The notes beneath the pieces are model-generated. The model saw nothing but the letters and a program-made list of their open reading frames with translations, had not been told where the DNA came from and did not search any database. A DNA stretch of 64,000 nt from DATAOG01 sp963757395. Lineage in GTDB: Bacteria; Pseudomonadota; Alphaproteobacteria; Geminicoccales; Geminicoccaceae. Numbering within the stretch: position 1 is the first letter of the stretch; the number at the start of each line of letters is the position of its first letter. This document shows positions 56,713 to 64,000 of this stretch, one piece after another. Location of the stretch: the NCBI GenBank assembly GCA_963757395.1, contig CAVWRK010000004.1, forward strand, positions 62,001 through 126,000. The letters run 5' to 3'. The position numbers were made by a program, and so were the translations under genes.

Positions 56713-57249
56713 ATGGCCTGGGGCAGCAAGATCACCGCAACCCAGCTCACCGGCATCACCACCGAGCAGGTCTTCGACCAGGCCCCGACGCTCAATCCGC
56801 GGGAGAGCGCACACTGTCGGGTCGCGGTCGATTTTCCTGCGAGCCCGACCGACGATGCGGTGATCTCGGTCTGGGACGGGCAGGAGGTCCGGGCAGTACG
56901 TCGATCGTCTGCGCACCAACACCACCGGCGTGGCCGCCACCGGCAGCTGGTCGGCTATCAGTTCACCGGCGCCGAGGCGCTCGACGAGGCCTACGTGCCG
57001 TTCTTCGGCGTGTTCGGCGCCGCCTGGGACGACGCCATGGTCGCCTGCTGGAGCGCCAACCCGCTCGGACTGCTCTGGCCGGAGATGGATGCGGCGTTCC
57101 CAGGGTCGGGCGGAGGGGAGCCGCCGCCCGCGGCTCAGCGGCCGGTGGTCATCATCGCCGCAGGCTGGGGTCGCATCTCAGGACTAAAGATCCTGCCGAT
57201 GCCGCCCTTGCCGAGGTCTCGCTCACCTTCGCCGGCACGCGGGAGCTGA
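56713..57249 (+). pseudogene. Phage-like structural protein remnant
   Basis: ATG 56713 opens MAWGSKITATQLTGITTEQV, FDQAPTLNPRESAHCRVAVD, a start typical of small phage tail-tip proteins beside the DIQKNG module. About residue 58-75 the frame slips (QYVDRLRTNTTGVAATGSW lies in another frame) and returns to LVGYQFTGAEALDEAYVPFF and WSANPLGLLWPEMDAAFPGS. Near 57205-57245 a piece reading ADAALAEVSLTFAGTREL echoes the end of the preceding gene. From 57250 to 57418 only a further fragment (NTLWAGNAALADLAVSLLAG) is seen. Decayed prophage DNA. Confidence 0.5.
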
Positions 57250-57418
57250 GCCTCGCCTGATATTGAACCGGCACGGCGCCGCTGGCCAGGACAGCACCGT
57301 CCATGCCGTGCACGCCAGCTATGGCATTTCGGGCGCGGCCGCTCTGGACAATACCCTCTGGGCCGGCAATGCCGCCCTTGCGGACCTTGCGGTCTCGTTG
57401 CTCGCGGGTTGCGGCCCA

Positions 57419-57868
57419 TCAGGCGGTTTGGAGTAGCTTGCTCATTCCGACGACGGCGATCTCGTAGCCATCCGGGCCAAAGCCTTCCAGAATCGCTTTG
57501 GCCGCCAGCGAGATGAACGACTTGTGGCGAAATTCCTCGCGCCTGAAGTTGTTGCCCACGTGCAGCTCGATGATCGGGCCGTCGAAGATCAGCAGCGCGT
57601 CCATCAGGGCGATGGAGGTGTGTGTGAAGGCCGCCGGATTGATGATGATCCCGGCGAAGTTGCCGCGCGCCTCGTGCACCCAGCCGACCAGCTCGCATTC
57701 GCTGTTGGATTGGCGGAAGTCGATGCTCATGCCGAGCTCCGCGGCCTTCGCCTTGGCCGCCCTCTCCACGTCCTGGAGCGTGGCGTAGCCGTAGATCTCG
57801 GGCTGCCGCGTACCCAGCATGTTGAGGTTGGGGCCGTTGAGGAACAGGACGGGCTTCGCTTCAGCCAT
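57419..57868 (-). CDS. aroQ: Type II 3-dehydroquinate dehydratase
   Basis: Converts 3-dehydroquinate to 3-dehydroshikimate. 149 residues, the usual type II length. LFLNGPNLNMLGTRQPEIYG carries the N-terminal signature with the catalytic tyrosine; SNSECELVGWVHEA, IINPAAFTHTSIALMDAL and PIIELHVGNNFRREEFRHKS carry the catalytic histidine and arginine. In shikimate synthesis it would be housekeeping. Here it precedes a dioxygenase and other catabolic genes, so a role in quinate breakdown is possible. 23 bp after the dioxygenase gene, same strand. Confidence 0.95.
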   Translation of the reverse strand: MAEAKPVLFLNGPNLNMLGTRQPEIYGYATLQDVERAAKAKAAELGMSIDFRQSNSECELVGWVHEARGNFAGIIINPAAFTHTSIALMDALLIFDGPIIELHVGNNFRREEFRHKSFISLAAKAILEGFGPDGYEIAVVGMSKLLQTA

Positions 57869-57891
57869 GGGTCGTCTCCCGCTCGCCCGGC

Positions 57892-58785
57892 CTATTTGAT
57901 CGGCGGGCGGGGGAGCGTCGCTTGCCCCGGTTCCATGGTCAAGGTGTCGTCGAGCCTGTACCAGGGCGCCGCAAGCGTCGGGTCGACCGGGTGGGGCTCG
58001 TCGTGGCGGACGAACCTCCCGATCAGCGCCCGGGTGACACCGAACTGCGCATCCGAATCGAGCCGTGGATCGTCGTCGGCATAAACCTGGGAGGTCAGCG
58101 TCTTGAAGCCTTCCTTGAAGACCAGCGCGTGGATGTGCGCCGGACGGAACGGGTGGCGCTGCTGGGCTTCGAGCAGCCGGCCGACCACGCCGCCGGTCGG
58201 AATCGGATAGCCCGCGGGCTTGACCGAGCGGAACCAGATGCGGCCTTCGGCATCGGTCGTGAACTTGCCGCGCAGGTTCATGTCCGCCTGCTGGGGATCC
58301 TGGTTCTCATAGAGGCCGACCGGCGAGGAATGCCAGATGTCGACATCCGCACCGACGATCGGCCGCCCGTCGCGATCCTGCACCCGCAGCTCGACGAACA
58401 TGGCCGGCCCCGGCGTCTCGGAGCGGACGATCGTGCCGCCGTTCTCGACCCGCGGGGAGTGCATCCGCCAGAACGGACCGAGCAGCGACTGCGAGGTCTC
58501 GGTGGCGCCGTCGTCGCCGTTGTTGAGCAGGCAGACCAGCGCCGAGACGCCGAGCGAGCCCGCCATCAGCACCATCTCGTTGTGGCTGTCGGTCGAGAGC
58601 TGACCCAGCTCGCTGAGGATCGCGGCCGCGGTGCGGAACTCGGCCTCGCTCAGGTGCACCTCGCGCACGAAAGCGTGCAGATGCCCGACCAGCGAGATCA
58701 TGATCTCCCGAAGGCGCGGGTCGCTGGTCTGCGCCATCACGCGAAGCACCGCTTCGGTGACGTCTTCCTGGCGCTCGATGATCAT
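57892..58785 (-). CDS. Intradiol ring-cleavage dioxygenase (catechol / hydroxyquinol 1,2-dioxygenase type)
   Basis: Fe(III) enzyme cleaving a catecholic ring between the hydroxyls. 297 residues from ATG 58785 (GGAG at -12 to -9); GTG 58791 is an alternative. An N-terminal helical domain (about 1-95) typical of catechol/hydroxyquinol enzymes is followed by the catalytic beta domain. The iron ligands Tyr, Tyr, His, His appear in PVGLYENQD, KPAGYPIP and HPFRPAHIHALVF. The presence of that N-terminal domain argues against protocatechuate 3,4-dioxygenase. Upstream of aroQ and downstream of the MaoC gene. Confidence 0.9.
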   Translation of the reverse strand: MIIERQEDVTEAVLRVMAQTSDPRLREIMISLVGHLHAFVREVHLSEAEFRTAAAILSELGQLSTDSHNEMVLMAGSLGVSALVCLLNNGDDGATETSQSLLGPFWRMHSPRVENGGTIVRSETPGPAMFVELRVQDRDGRPIVGADVDIWHSSPVGLYENQDPQQADMNLRGKFTTDAEGRIWFRSVKPAGYPIPTGGVVGRLLEAQQRHPFRPAHIHALVFKEGFKTLTSQVYADDDPRLDSDAQFGVTRALIGRFVRHDEPHPVDPTLAAPWYRLDDTLTMEPGQATLPRPPIK

Positions 58786-58825
58786 GTCCACGTCTCCGTG
58801 GGCGGACGGCGCCGGCGGCCGAAGC

Positions 58826-59261
58826 TCACCGGTTGGCGACCCACTTGAGGATGTGGGTCGCGACCGCGACCAGCGTGCCGTCCTGATTGGTGACCCTGAT
58901 GTCGCCGTTCGAGCGCCGCCGCTCGACGTCGATCGACGCGATCGTGTAGTCGACCGTCACCGTGTCGCCGAAGTAGACCGGGGCGAGGAAGCGCACCCGG
59001 TCGTAGCCGAGCGATACCGGCGTCTCGTCCGCGCCTTCGCGGCTGTTCGCGATCACCAGCGTGGAGGCCGTCGACATGAAGCCGACGAGCAGGGCGCCAT
59101 GGGCCTGCAGGCGGCCGAAGCTGGAGCGCTCCATGTAGGCCTTGTTGACGTGATTCGGCGAGAAGTCGCCGGTGATGCCGGCGAACAGGTACACGTCGGT
59201 CTCGCTCACGGTCTTGGAGAACGAGGCGCGCGTCGCCCACCGCCACGTAGAAGTCGCTCAT
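58826..59261 (-). CDS. MaoC-family hydratase/dehydratase, one frameshift
   Basis: Hot-dog fold enzyme hydrating an enoyl thioester, about 145 residues. ATG 59261 opens MSDFYV; one extra base near 59231 (GCGCGCC) shifts to ASFSKTVSETDVYLFAGITG, then DFSPNHVNKAYMERSSFGRL with the conserved aspartate/histidine pair, and AHGALLVGF. The rest to 58826 is regular: YDRVRFLAPVYFGDTVTVDY. A shorter in-frame start at 59209 would lose the catalytic segment's lead-in. Suggests CoA-thioester chemistry in the pathway. Confidence 0.85.
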
Positions 59262-59353
59262 CGGCCGGTTCCTCCCCACAAGGCCGCAGACTATGCGGGA
59301 TTCCGCATCCGTAGTACAAGCCGGCGCAGGACGCCTCGGAGCGGGTTTGGCGA

Positions 59354-60092
59354 ATGAGCACGACGATGGCGGGGCAGGCCGCGATCGTCACCGGCGGCGC
59401 CCGCGGGATCGGGGCCGGGATTGCCCGGCGGCTCGCCGCGGACGGCTGCCGGGTGGTGATCTGGGACCGCGACCTGTCGCCGCTCGCCGCCGGCCAGGAC
59501 TTCGTGCCCGCCCATAGCTGCACCGTCGACCTCACCAGCCTCGAGGCCGTCGAGCAGGCTTTCGCCGACACCCTAGCCGCGGTCGGCGACGTCCAGATCC
59601 TGGTCAACAACGCCGGCATCAACGGCCCGGTGGTCAAGCACTGGGACTATCCGCCCGACGCCTGGGAGCGGGTCTTCGCGGTCAACCTGACCGCCGTCTT
59701 CTACTGCTGCCGGACGGTGGTTCCGCACATGCGCGAGCGCGGCTACGGGCGGATCGTGATGGTCGCCTCGGCCGCCGGCAAGGAGGGCAATCCCAACATC
59801 TGCGCGTACTCGGCCTCCAAGGCGGGCGTCATCGGCTTTTGCAAGTCGATCGCCAAGGAGCTGGTCGGCAGCGGCGTCATGGTCAACAGCATCTGCCCGG
59901 TGATGACCCGGACCGACCTGTTCAAGGAGATGACGCAGGAGCACATCGACTACTGCCGCGGGCTGATCCCGATGGGCCGCTTCCCGAGCCATCGAGGAGG
60001 TCGCGGCCATGGTCGCCTGGATGGCGAGCCCCGAGTGCAGCTTCACCACCGGCGCGGTGTTCGACCTGTCCGGCGGGCGCGCCACCTACTGA
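59354..60092 (+). CDS. SDR-family dehydrogenase, one frameshift near the C-terminus
   Basis: NAD(P)-dependent dehydrogenase, about 246 residues after correction. QAAIVTGGARGIGAGIARRL cofactor motif, NNAGINGPVVKHW, the catalytic YSASK, and NSICPVMTRTDLFKEM. One extra C at about 59989-59991 shifts the frame; the end then reads EEVAAMVAWMASPECSFTTG, AVFDLSGGRATY with TGA at 60090-60092. Without correction it appears fused to the following TIM-barrel gene, but that is an artefact. Divergent from the MaoC gene (92 bp apart). Confidence 0.85.
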
Positions 60093-60103
60093 GGGACCTG
60101 CCA

Positions 60104-60931
60104 GTGGCCGAGCCGAGCCTCTTGTCCGTCAACCACGTGACCGTGCTGAAGCAGTGGTCCCTGCCCGAGCTGATCGACGGGCTCGTGCGCCACGGCGTGC
60201 CGGGCATCAGCATCTGGCGCGAGCGGCTGCACGAGCTCCGGCTCGACGAGGTGGCGCGCCGCATCCGGGACAGCGGGCTGCAGGTCTCGGGCCTGTGCTT
60301 TGCCGGGATGATCGCCTCGCCCGACCCGGCCGAGGCGGCCGCCGGCGCCGACGACGTGCGGCGCGCCCTCGACGAGGCGGCGGCGCTCGGCGCCCGCTGC
60401 CTGGTGTTCGTCGCCGGTGGGGTGGATGCCCGCGACCGCGACCTCGGCAGCGCCCGGGCGCGCGCGCTCGAGCGCATCGCGGCGCTGGTGCCGCATGCCC
60501 GCGCGGTCGGCGTGCCGATCGGACTCGAGCCGCTGCACCCGATGACCTGTGCCAGCCGCTCGGTGCTCAGCACCGTGGGCCTCGCCAACGACTGGTGCGA
60601 CGCGCTCGGCGCCGGCGACGCGGTCGGCATCGCGCTCGACACCTACGCGGTGTGGTGGGATCCCGAGCTCGAGCGCCAGATCGCGCGCGCCGGGCGGCGG
60701 ATCTGTGCCTTTCACATCAACGACTGGCTTTCGGATACGCGGGATCTCCGCCTCGATCGCGGCATGATGGGCGACGGCGTGATCGACCTCCGGGCGATCC
60801 GCCGCCTGGTCGAGGCCGCGGGCTACACCGGGCTGCACGAGGTCGAGATCTTCTCGGCGCGCGACTGGTGGACGCGCGATCCGGACGAGGTGATCCGGAT
60901 CGTCAAGGAGCGGCATCGGACCGCGGTCTGA
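60104..60931 (+). CDS. TIM-barrel sugar phosphate isomerase/epimerase-like protein (AP endonuclease 2 fold)
   Basis: 275 residues from GTG 60104, 11 bp after the SDR stop. Opening SLLSVNHVTVLKQWSLPELI and DGLVRHGVPGISIWRERLHE is typical of the xylose-isomerase-like barrel family. Metal-ligand candidates are in GLEPLHPM, ALDTYAVWWDP, AFHINDWLSDT and HEVEIFS. The family includes sugar epimerases and also 3-dehydroshikimate dehydratases (AsbF/QuiC-like). Next to aroQ the second option would give protocatechuate, but this is inference. Confidence 0.8.
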   Translation: MAEPSLLSVNHVTVLKQWSLPELIDGLVRHGVPGISIWRERLHELRLDEVARRIRDSGLQVSGLCFAGMIASPDPAEAAAGADDVRRALDEAAALGARCLVFVAGGVDARDRDLGSARARALERIAALVPHARAVGVPIGLEPLHPMTCASRSVLSTVGLANDWCDALGAGDAVGIALDTYAVWWDPELERQIARAGRRICAFHINDWLSDTRDLRLDRGMMGDGVIDLRAIRRLVEAAGYTGLHEVEIFSARDWWTRDPDEVIRIVKERHRTAV

Positions 60932-60951
60932 GCCCATCGGGGAGGACGGGG

Positions 60952-61728
60952 ATGGACGAGAGGCTCGAGCGCCTGGCGGCGGATCTCGCCGCGGCATGGC
61001 GCGAGGACGGGAAGATCGCCCTGCCGGCGAGCGGTGCGGGCCCGGCCTCGCGCGCCGAGGCGTTCGCGGTGCAGGACCGGATGGCGGAACTGATCGGCGA
61101 TCGCACCGCGGGCTGGAAAGTCGGCGCAGCGGTGCGGGCGGTGCAGGAGCTCGAGGGCCATGACGGGCCGATCGTCGGACGGATCCTCGCCGCGCGCGTC
61201 CACCACAGCCCGGCGAGCGTGCCGGCCGCGACCTACGCCGGCGGCAAGGTCGAGTGCGAGATCGCCTTCCGACTGACCGCCGATCTGCCGCTCGAGGCCG
61301 CTCCCTACAGCCGCGAGGCGGTCGCTGGGATCCTCGTCTTCCATCCGGCGATCGAGCTCACCGGCTCGCGCTACGCGCCGGCCGATCGGGCGCCGAGCAC
61401 GCATGCGGTGATCGCCGACAACGGCAGCGCCAACGGCTTCGTGTTCGGGCCGGCGCTCGCGGACTGGCGGGAGATCGCCTTCGCGACCCTGCCGATCGAC
61501 GCCCGTCTCGATGGCGCTCCGCTCGAGGTCTATACCGGCGTGCAGCGCTACGACCCGGTTCAGGCGGTCGCCGACACCGCGAGCGGTCTCGCCGCGCGCG
61601 GTGTCGGGCTCCGGGCCGGCGACTACGTGTCGACCGGCTCGGCGACCGTGCCGAGACCGATCGCGAAGGGTCAGACGCTGGTCGCGGATTTCGGCGGGCT
61701 GCAGCGCCTCGAGGTCACGCTCGCCTGA
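60952..61728 (+). CDS. 2-keto-4-pentenoate hydratase family (MhpD-like)
   Basis: Fumarylacetoacetate-hydrolase-fold enzyme hydrating a 2-hydroxypentadienoate or decarboxylating a related acid, 258 residues. RMAELIGDRTAGWKVGAAVR near the N-terminus, GGKVECEIAFRLTADLPLEA with metal-binding glutamates, HPAIELTGSRY, and the C-terminal GDYVSTGSATVPRPIAKGQT with the family GS-x-T turn. ATG 60952 has a GGAGGACGGGG site. Converges on the livH gene with 3 bp between stops. Confidence 0.9.
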   Translation: MDERLERLAADLAAAWREDGKIALPASGAGPASRAEAFAVQDRMAELIGDRTAGWKVGAAVRAVQELEGHDGPIVGRILAARVHHSPASVPAATYAGGKVECEIAFRLTADLPLEAAPYSREAVAGILVFHPAIELTGSRYAPADRAPSTHAVIADNGSANGFVFGPALADWREIAFATLPIDARLDGAPLEVYTGVQRYDPVQAVADTASGLAARGVGLRAGDYVSTGSATVPRPIAKGQTLVADFGGLQRLEVTLA

Positions 61729-61731
61729 CGC

Positions 61732-62622
61732 TCAGGCCTTCATCCTGGTGTCGATGCCGAACAGGCCGGTCGGCTTGACCATCAGCACGAAGATCAACAG
61801 GAGGAAGGCGTAGATGTCCTTGTAGGCGCCGGACAGGTAGCCGGCGCCGAGGCTTTCGGTGATGCCGACGATGATGCCGCCGAGGAGCGCGCCGGGCAGG
61901 CTGCCGAAGCCGCCCACGACCGCGGCGGCGAAGGCTTTGATCAGGATGCCGATGCCCATCAGCACCTGGATGTAGTTGATCGGCGCGACCAGCATTCCGG
62001 CGGCGGCGGCGAGCGCGCAGGCGGCGCCGAAGATCAGCGAGATCATCAGCGGCACGTTGATGCCCATCAGATACGCGATCTCCTTGTTGCTGGCGACCGC
62101 GCGCACCGCGAGGCCGAGGCGGGTGTGCTTGAGGAACAGGTGCAGGCCCGCGGCGATCACCAGCGCCGCGATGATGATCCAGAGGTAGGTCCGCGGCACG
62201 ACGATGCCGCCGATCTCGAACGGCATGCCGAAGGAATACGGCAAGGCCTTCGCCTTGGCGCCCCAGATCAGCGCGGCGACGTTCTGCAGCACGATCGACA
62301 TGCCGAAGCCGCAGATGATCATGCCCATGCCGGCGACCGTGTAGCCACCGCCGCCGCGGGTCAGCCGGCGGTAGAAGACGCGCTCGATCACCACGCCGAT
62401 CAGGCCGGTGCAGAGCATCGCCAGCAGCAGCGTGACGACGTAGTTGAGCCCGGTCAGCTCGGCGATCGTCAGGCCGACAAACGCGCCCAGCATGTAGATC
62501 TCGCCGTGGGCGAAATGGACGATGTCGAGGCCCGAGAAGATCAGCGAGATGCCGAGCGCGACGAGGCCGTAGACCATGCCGATCGAGAAACCCACGATCA
62601 AAAGATCGATGAAATACTCCAC
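61732..62622 (-). CDS. Branched-chain-type ABC transporter permease (LivH)
   Basis: 296-residue inner-membrane permease of the HAAT family. Start GTG 62622. VGFSIGMVYGLVALGISLIF and HFAHGEIYMLGAFVGLTIAE are the conserved LivH N-terminal blocks; TRLGLAVRAVASNKEIAYLM and AAAVVGGFGSLPGALLGGII the C-terminal ones. No LivM or LivG gene is in the window; the complex would need both. The adjacent aromatic genes suggest an aromatic or alicyclic acid as substrate, as known for several Liv-type systems in Rhodopseudomonas-like bacteria. Confidence 0.9.
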   Translation of the reverse strand: MEYFIDLLIVGFSIGMVYGLVALGISLIFSGLDIVHFAHGEIYMLGAFVGLTIAELTGLNYVVTLLLAMLCTGLIGVVIERVFYRRLTRGGGGYTVAGMGMIICGFGMSIVLQNVAALIWGAKAKALPYSFGMPFEIGGIVVPRTYLWIIIAALVIAAGLHLFLKHTRLGLAVRAVASNKEIAYLMGINVPLMISLIFGAACALAAAAGMLVAPINYIQVLMGIGILIKAFAAAVVGGFGSLPGALLGGIIVGITESLGAGYLSGAYKDIYAFLLLIFVLMVKPTGLFGIDTRMKA

Positions 62623-62659
62623 CTGTTGCGCGCTCCCCGCGGTTGCTGCCGGGTTGGTG

Positions 62660-63400
62660 TCAAGGCTGCGACAGCATGCCGTGACTGGCGGCGACCGTGC
62701 CGCCGAGGTAGGACTGCTGGAGGTTGGCGTCGCCGATCATCTGCTCGGCGGGGCCCTGCAGGTGGACCACGCCGTCCCGGATCACGTAGCCGTACTCGGC
62801 CAGCAGCAGCGCCATGCGCACGTTCTGCTCGACCAGCAGCACGGTCATGCCGTCGCGCGCGATGCGCGCGATCGTGCGGAAGATGTCGAGCACGATCTGC
62901 GGGGCGAGCGCGGCGCTCGGCTCGTCGAGCATGATCATCTTGGGATCGGACATCAGGCCGCGGCCGATGCACAGCATCTGCAGCTCGCCCCCCGAAAGCG
63001 TCGCGGCGAGCTGGCGCCGGCGCTCCTTGAGGACCGGGAAGTAGCCGTAGACGCGCTCCAGGCCGCGGCGCTCGCGCGCGCGGTCGTTGTTGATGAAGGC
63101 GCCGAGCCGCAGGTTCTCCTCGATCGACATGCCGGGATAGGCTTCCTTGCCCTGGGTCACCTGGACCAGCCGGCGGCGCACGATCTGGTGCGGGGCGAGG
63201 CCGTCGATGCGCTGGCCGTCGAAGGTGATCGTGCCTCGCCGGGGCCGGATCAGCCCGGAGATCGCCTTGAGGAGGGTGGACTTGCCGGTGCCGTTGCCGC
63301 CGAGCAGGGCCACCACCTGGTCGCGCTCGACCGAGAGCGTGACGCCGTTCAGAATCTGGATGCTGCCGTAGCCGGCTTCGAGCGCCTCGATCTGGAGCAT
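62660..63400 (-). CDS. Branched-chain-type ABC transporter ATPase (LivF)
   Basis: 246 residues from ATG 63400. LLGGNGTGKSTLLKAISGLI (Walker A), QVTQGKEAYPGMSIEENLRL (Q-loop region), LSGGELQMLCIGRGLM (signature with E in place of the usual Q) and KMIMLDEPSAALAP (Walker B). Short, without a TOBE domain, as in LivF. 37 bp before livH in the same direction. An in-frame start at 63436 is possible. Confidence 0.9.
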   Translation of the reverse strand: MLQIEALEAGYGSIQILNGVTLSVERDQVVALLGGNGTGKSTLLKAISGLIRPRRGTITFDGQRIDGLAPHQIVRRRLVQVTQGKEAYPGMSIEENLRLGAFINNDRARERRGLERVYGYFPVLKERRRQLAATLSGGELQMLCIGRGLMSDPKMIMLDEPSAALAPQIVLDIFRTIARIARDGMTVLLVEQNVRMALLLAEYGYVIRDGVVHLQGPAEQMIGDANLQQSYLGGTVAASHGMLSQP

Positions 63401-63550
63401 CGCCTGCCGTCCCTGACCCTGGTGGTTGGCGCCCATTTGAAAGCACTTGCCCCTGGCGGTCCAGCACGATAACGTTTTTATGCGCCTTGCGCGCCGTAGA
63501 TCGGAGCTGTCCGATCAAAGTCAAAAAAATCCAGGTAGGGGAGCAGTCTG
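63401..63550. promoter_or_regulatory. Divergent region between livF and the binding-protein gene
   Basis: 150 bp with an A+T-rich stretch around 63465-63535, including ACGTTTTTATGC and CAAAGTCAAAAAAATCC, where the promoters for both directions should lie. An AGGGGAG site at 63536-63542 serves the gene at 63551. No clear operator. Confidence 0.4.
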
Positions 63551-64000
63551 ATGGCAGACCGGCTACACAAGGTGGCCCTGGCTCTGGTGCCGGCGGTCCT
63601 GCTGGCGTCGGGTCTCGGCGTCGCACCGGCGCAGGCCGACGACGAGATCCGGGTCGGTGTCACGTTGCGCATGCTGACCGAGAATGGCCAGAAATACGGC
63701 CAGATGGTTCAGGACGAGTTCGACAAGGTCAACGAGGCCGGCGGCATCGACGGCCACAAGATCAAGGTCTACCTGCTCGACGACCAGTGCAAGCCCGACG
63801 TCGGCGTCGCCAACGTCAACCGCTTCATCAGCCAGGACAAGGTCCACCTGGTGATCGGCTCGACCTGCAGCTCGGTGACGATGCCGATGGTGCCGGTGAC
63901 CGCGAAGGCCGAGGTGCCGCAGCTGGTGCCGCACTCGACCAACGCCAAGATCACGATGCAGGGCAGCGAGTGGGTGTTCCGCGTGTCGGTCTCGGAGCGC
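63551..64000 (+). CDS. Branched-chain-type ABC transporter substrate-binding protein, cut by window edge
   Basis: Periplasmic binding protein (LivK-like), 150 residues visible. ATG 63551; signal peptide MADRLHKVALALVPAVLLAS to cleavage near PAQA. Mature DDEIRVGVTLRMLTENGQKY, NEAGGIDGHKIKVYLLDDQC and VIGSTCSSVTMPMVPVTAKA are the standard Peripla_BP_6 blocks. Three cysteines in the mature part suggest a disulfide. It continues beyond 64000. Probably partners the LivHF genes at 61.7-63.4 kb. Confidence 0.9.
   Translation, partial: MADRLHKVALALVPAVLLASGLGVAPAQADDEIRVGVTLRMLTENGQKYGQMVQDEFDKVNEAGGIDGHKIKVYLLDDQCKPDVGVANVNRFISQDKVHLVIGSTCSSVTMPMVPVTAKAEVPQLVPHSTNAKITMQGSEWVFRVSVSER

Noticed and set aside
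59354..60931. Single long protein fusing an SDR to a TIM-barrel isomerase
   Set aside because: The junction runs through an out-of-frame SDR C-terminus. With one base removed near 59990 the SDR ends normally at 60092 and the barrel has its own GTG start.

Overview
This window is high-GC DNA (about 70% G+C by eye) from what looks like an alphaproteobacterium, perhaps Rhodospirillales- or Geminicoccales-like. The main evidence is the bolA / J-domain / cobS / cobT block, a fused-gene-free petABC operon, an alphaproteobacterial PraR-like HTH regulator, and abundant PotABCD- and Liv-type ABC transporters. I saw no rRNA, tRNA or CRISPR array. Genus or species cannot be fixed from the sequence.

Layout. 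1-2 kb: sugar ABC importer (binding protein, then a permease cut by the window edge). 2-5 kb: SEC-C protein, FMN 2-hydroxyacid dehydrogenase, membrane protein. 5-10 kb: a polyamine-type ABC operon on the minus strand (binding protein, ATPase, two permeases), whose two large intercistronic gaps each carry a copy of the same structured inverted repeat. 10-16 kb: SYLF protein, cobT, cobS, J-domain protein, HTH regulator, bolA. 16-21 kb: ppa, hemF, trmL, cytochrome bc1 operon petABC, hydrolase. 21.8-26 kb: three c-di-GMP genes. 26-31.4 kb: glycosyltransferase, pteridine-reductase-like SDR, CPA1 antiporter with a cNMP domain, pseudouridine synthase. 31.5-42.3 kb: FAD amine oxidase, DUF29 protein, a low-GC DarTG toxin-antitoxin pair, formate dehydrogenase alpha subunit, DinJ-YafQ pair with a palindromic operator, truncated MHYT gene, moaB, lytic transglycosylase, uracil-DNA glycosylase. 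42.4-44 kb: ETF-ubiquinone oxidoreductase.

44-57.4 kb is a mosaic. Pieces of a decayed prophage (ParB-like fragment, DUF6441 protein, tail-protein fragments) alternate with an arylsulfatase and a carbohydrate catabolic island (NagB-like isomerase, polyamine-type ABC importer, SDR, ROK kinase, SMP-30 lactonase). 57.4-64 kb is an aromatic or alicyclic acid catabolism cluster: AroQ, intradiol dioxygenase, MaoC, SDR, TIM-barrel isomerase/dehydratase, 2-keto-4-pentenoate hydratase-like enzyme and a branched-chain-type ABC transporter.

A caution applies to the whole window. At least fourteen conserved genes, including ppa, hemF and petB, are broken by one-base indels, mostly single extra bases. 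This looks like sequencing or assembly error rather than real decay, so the coordinates of those genes span the frame changes.
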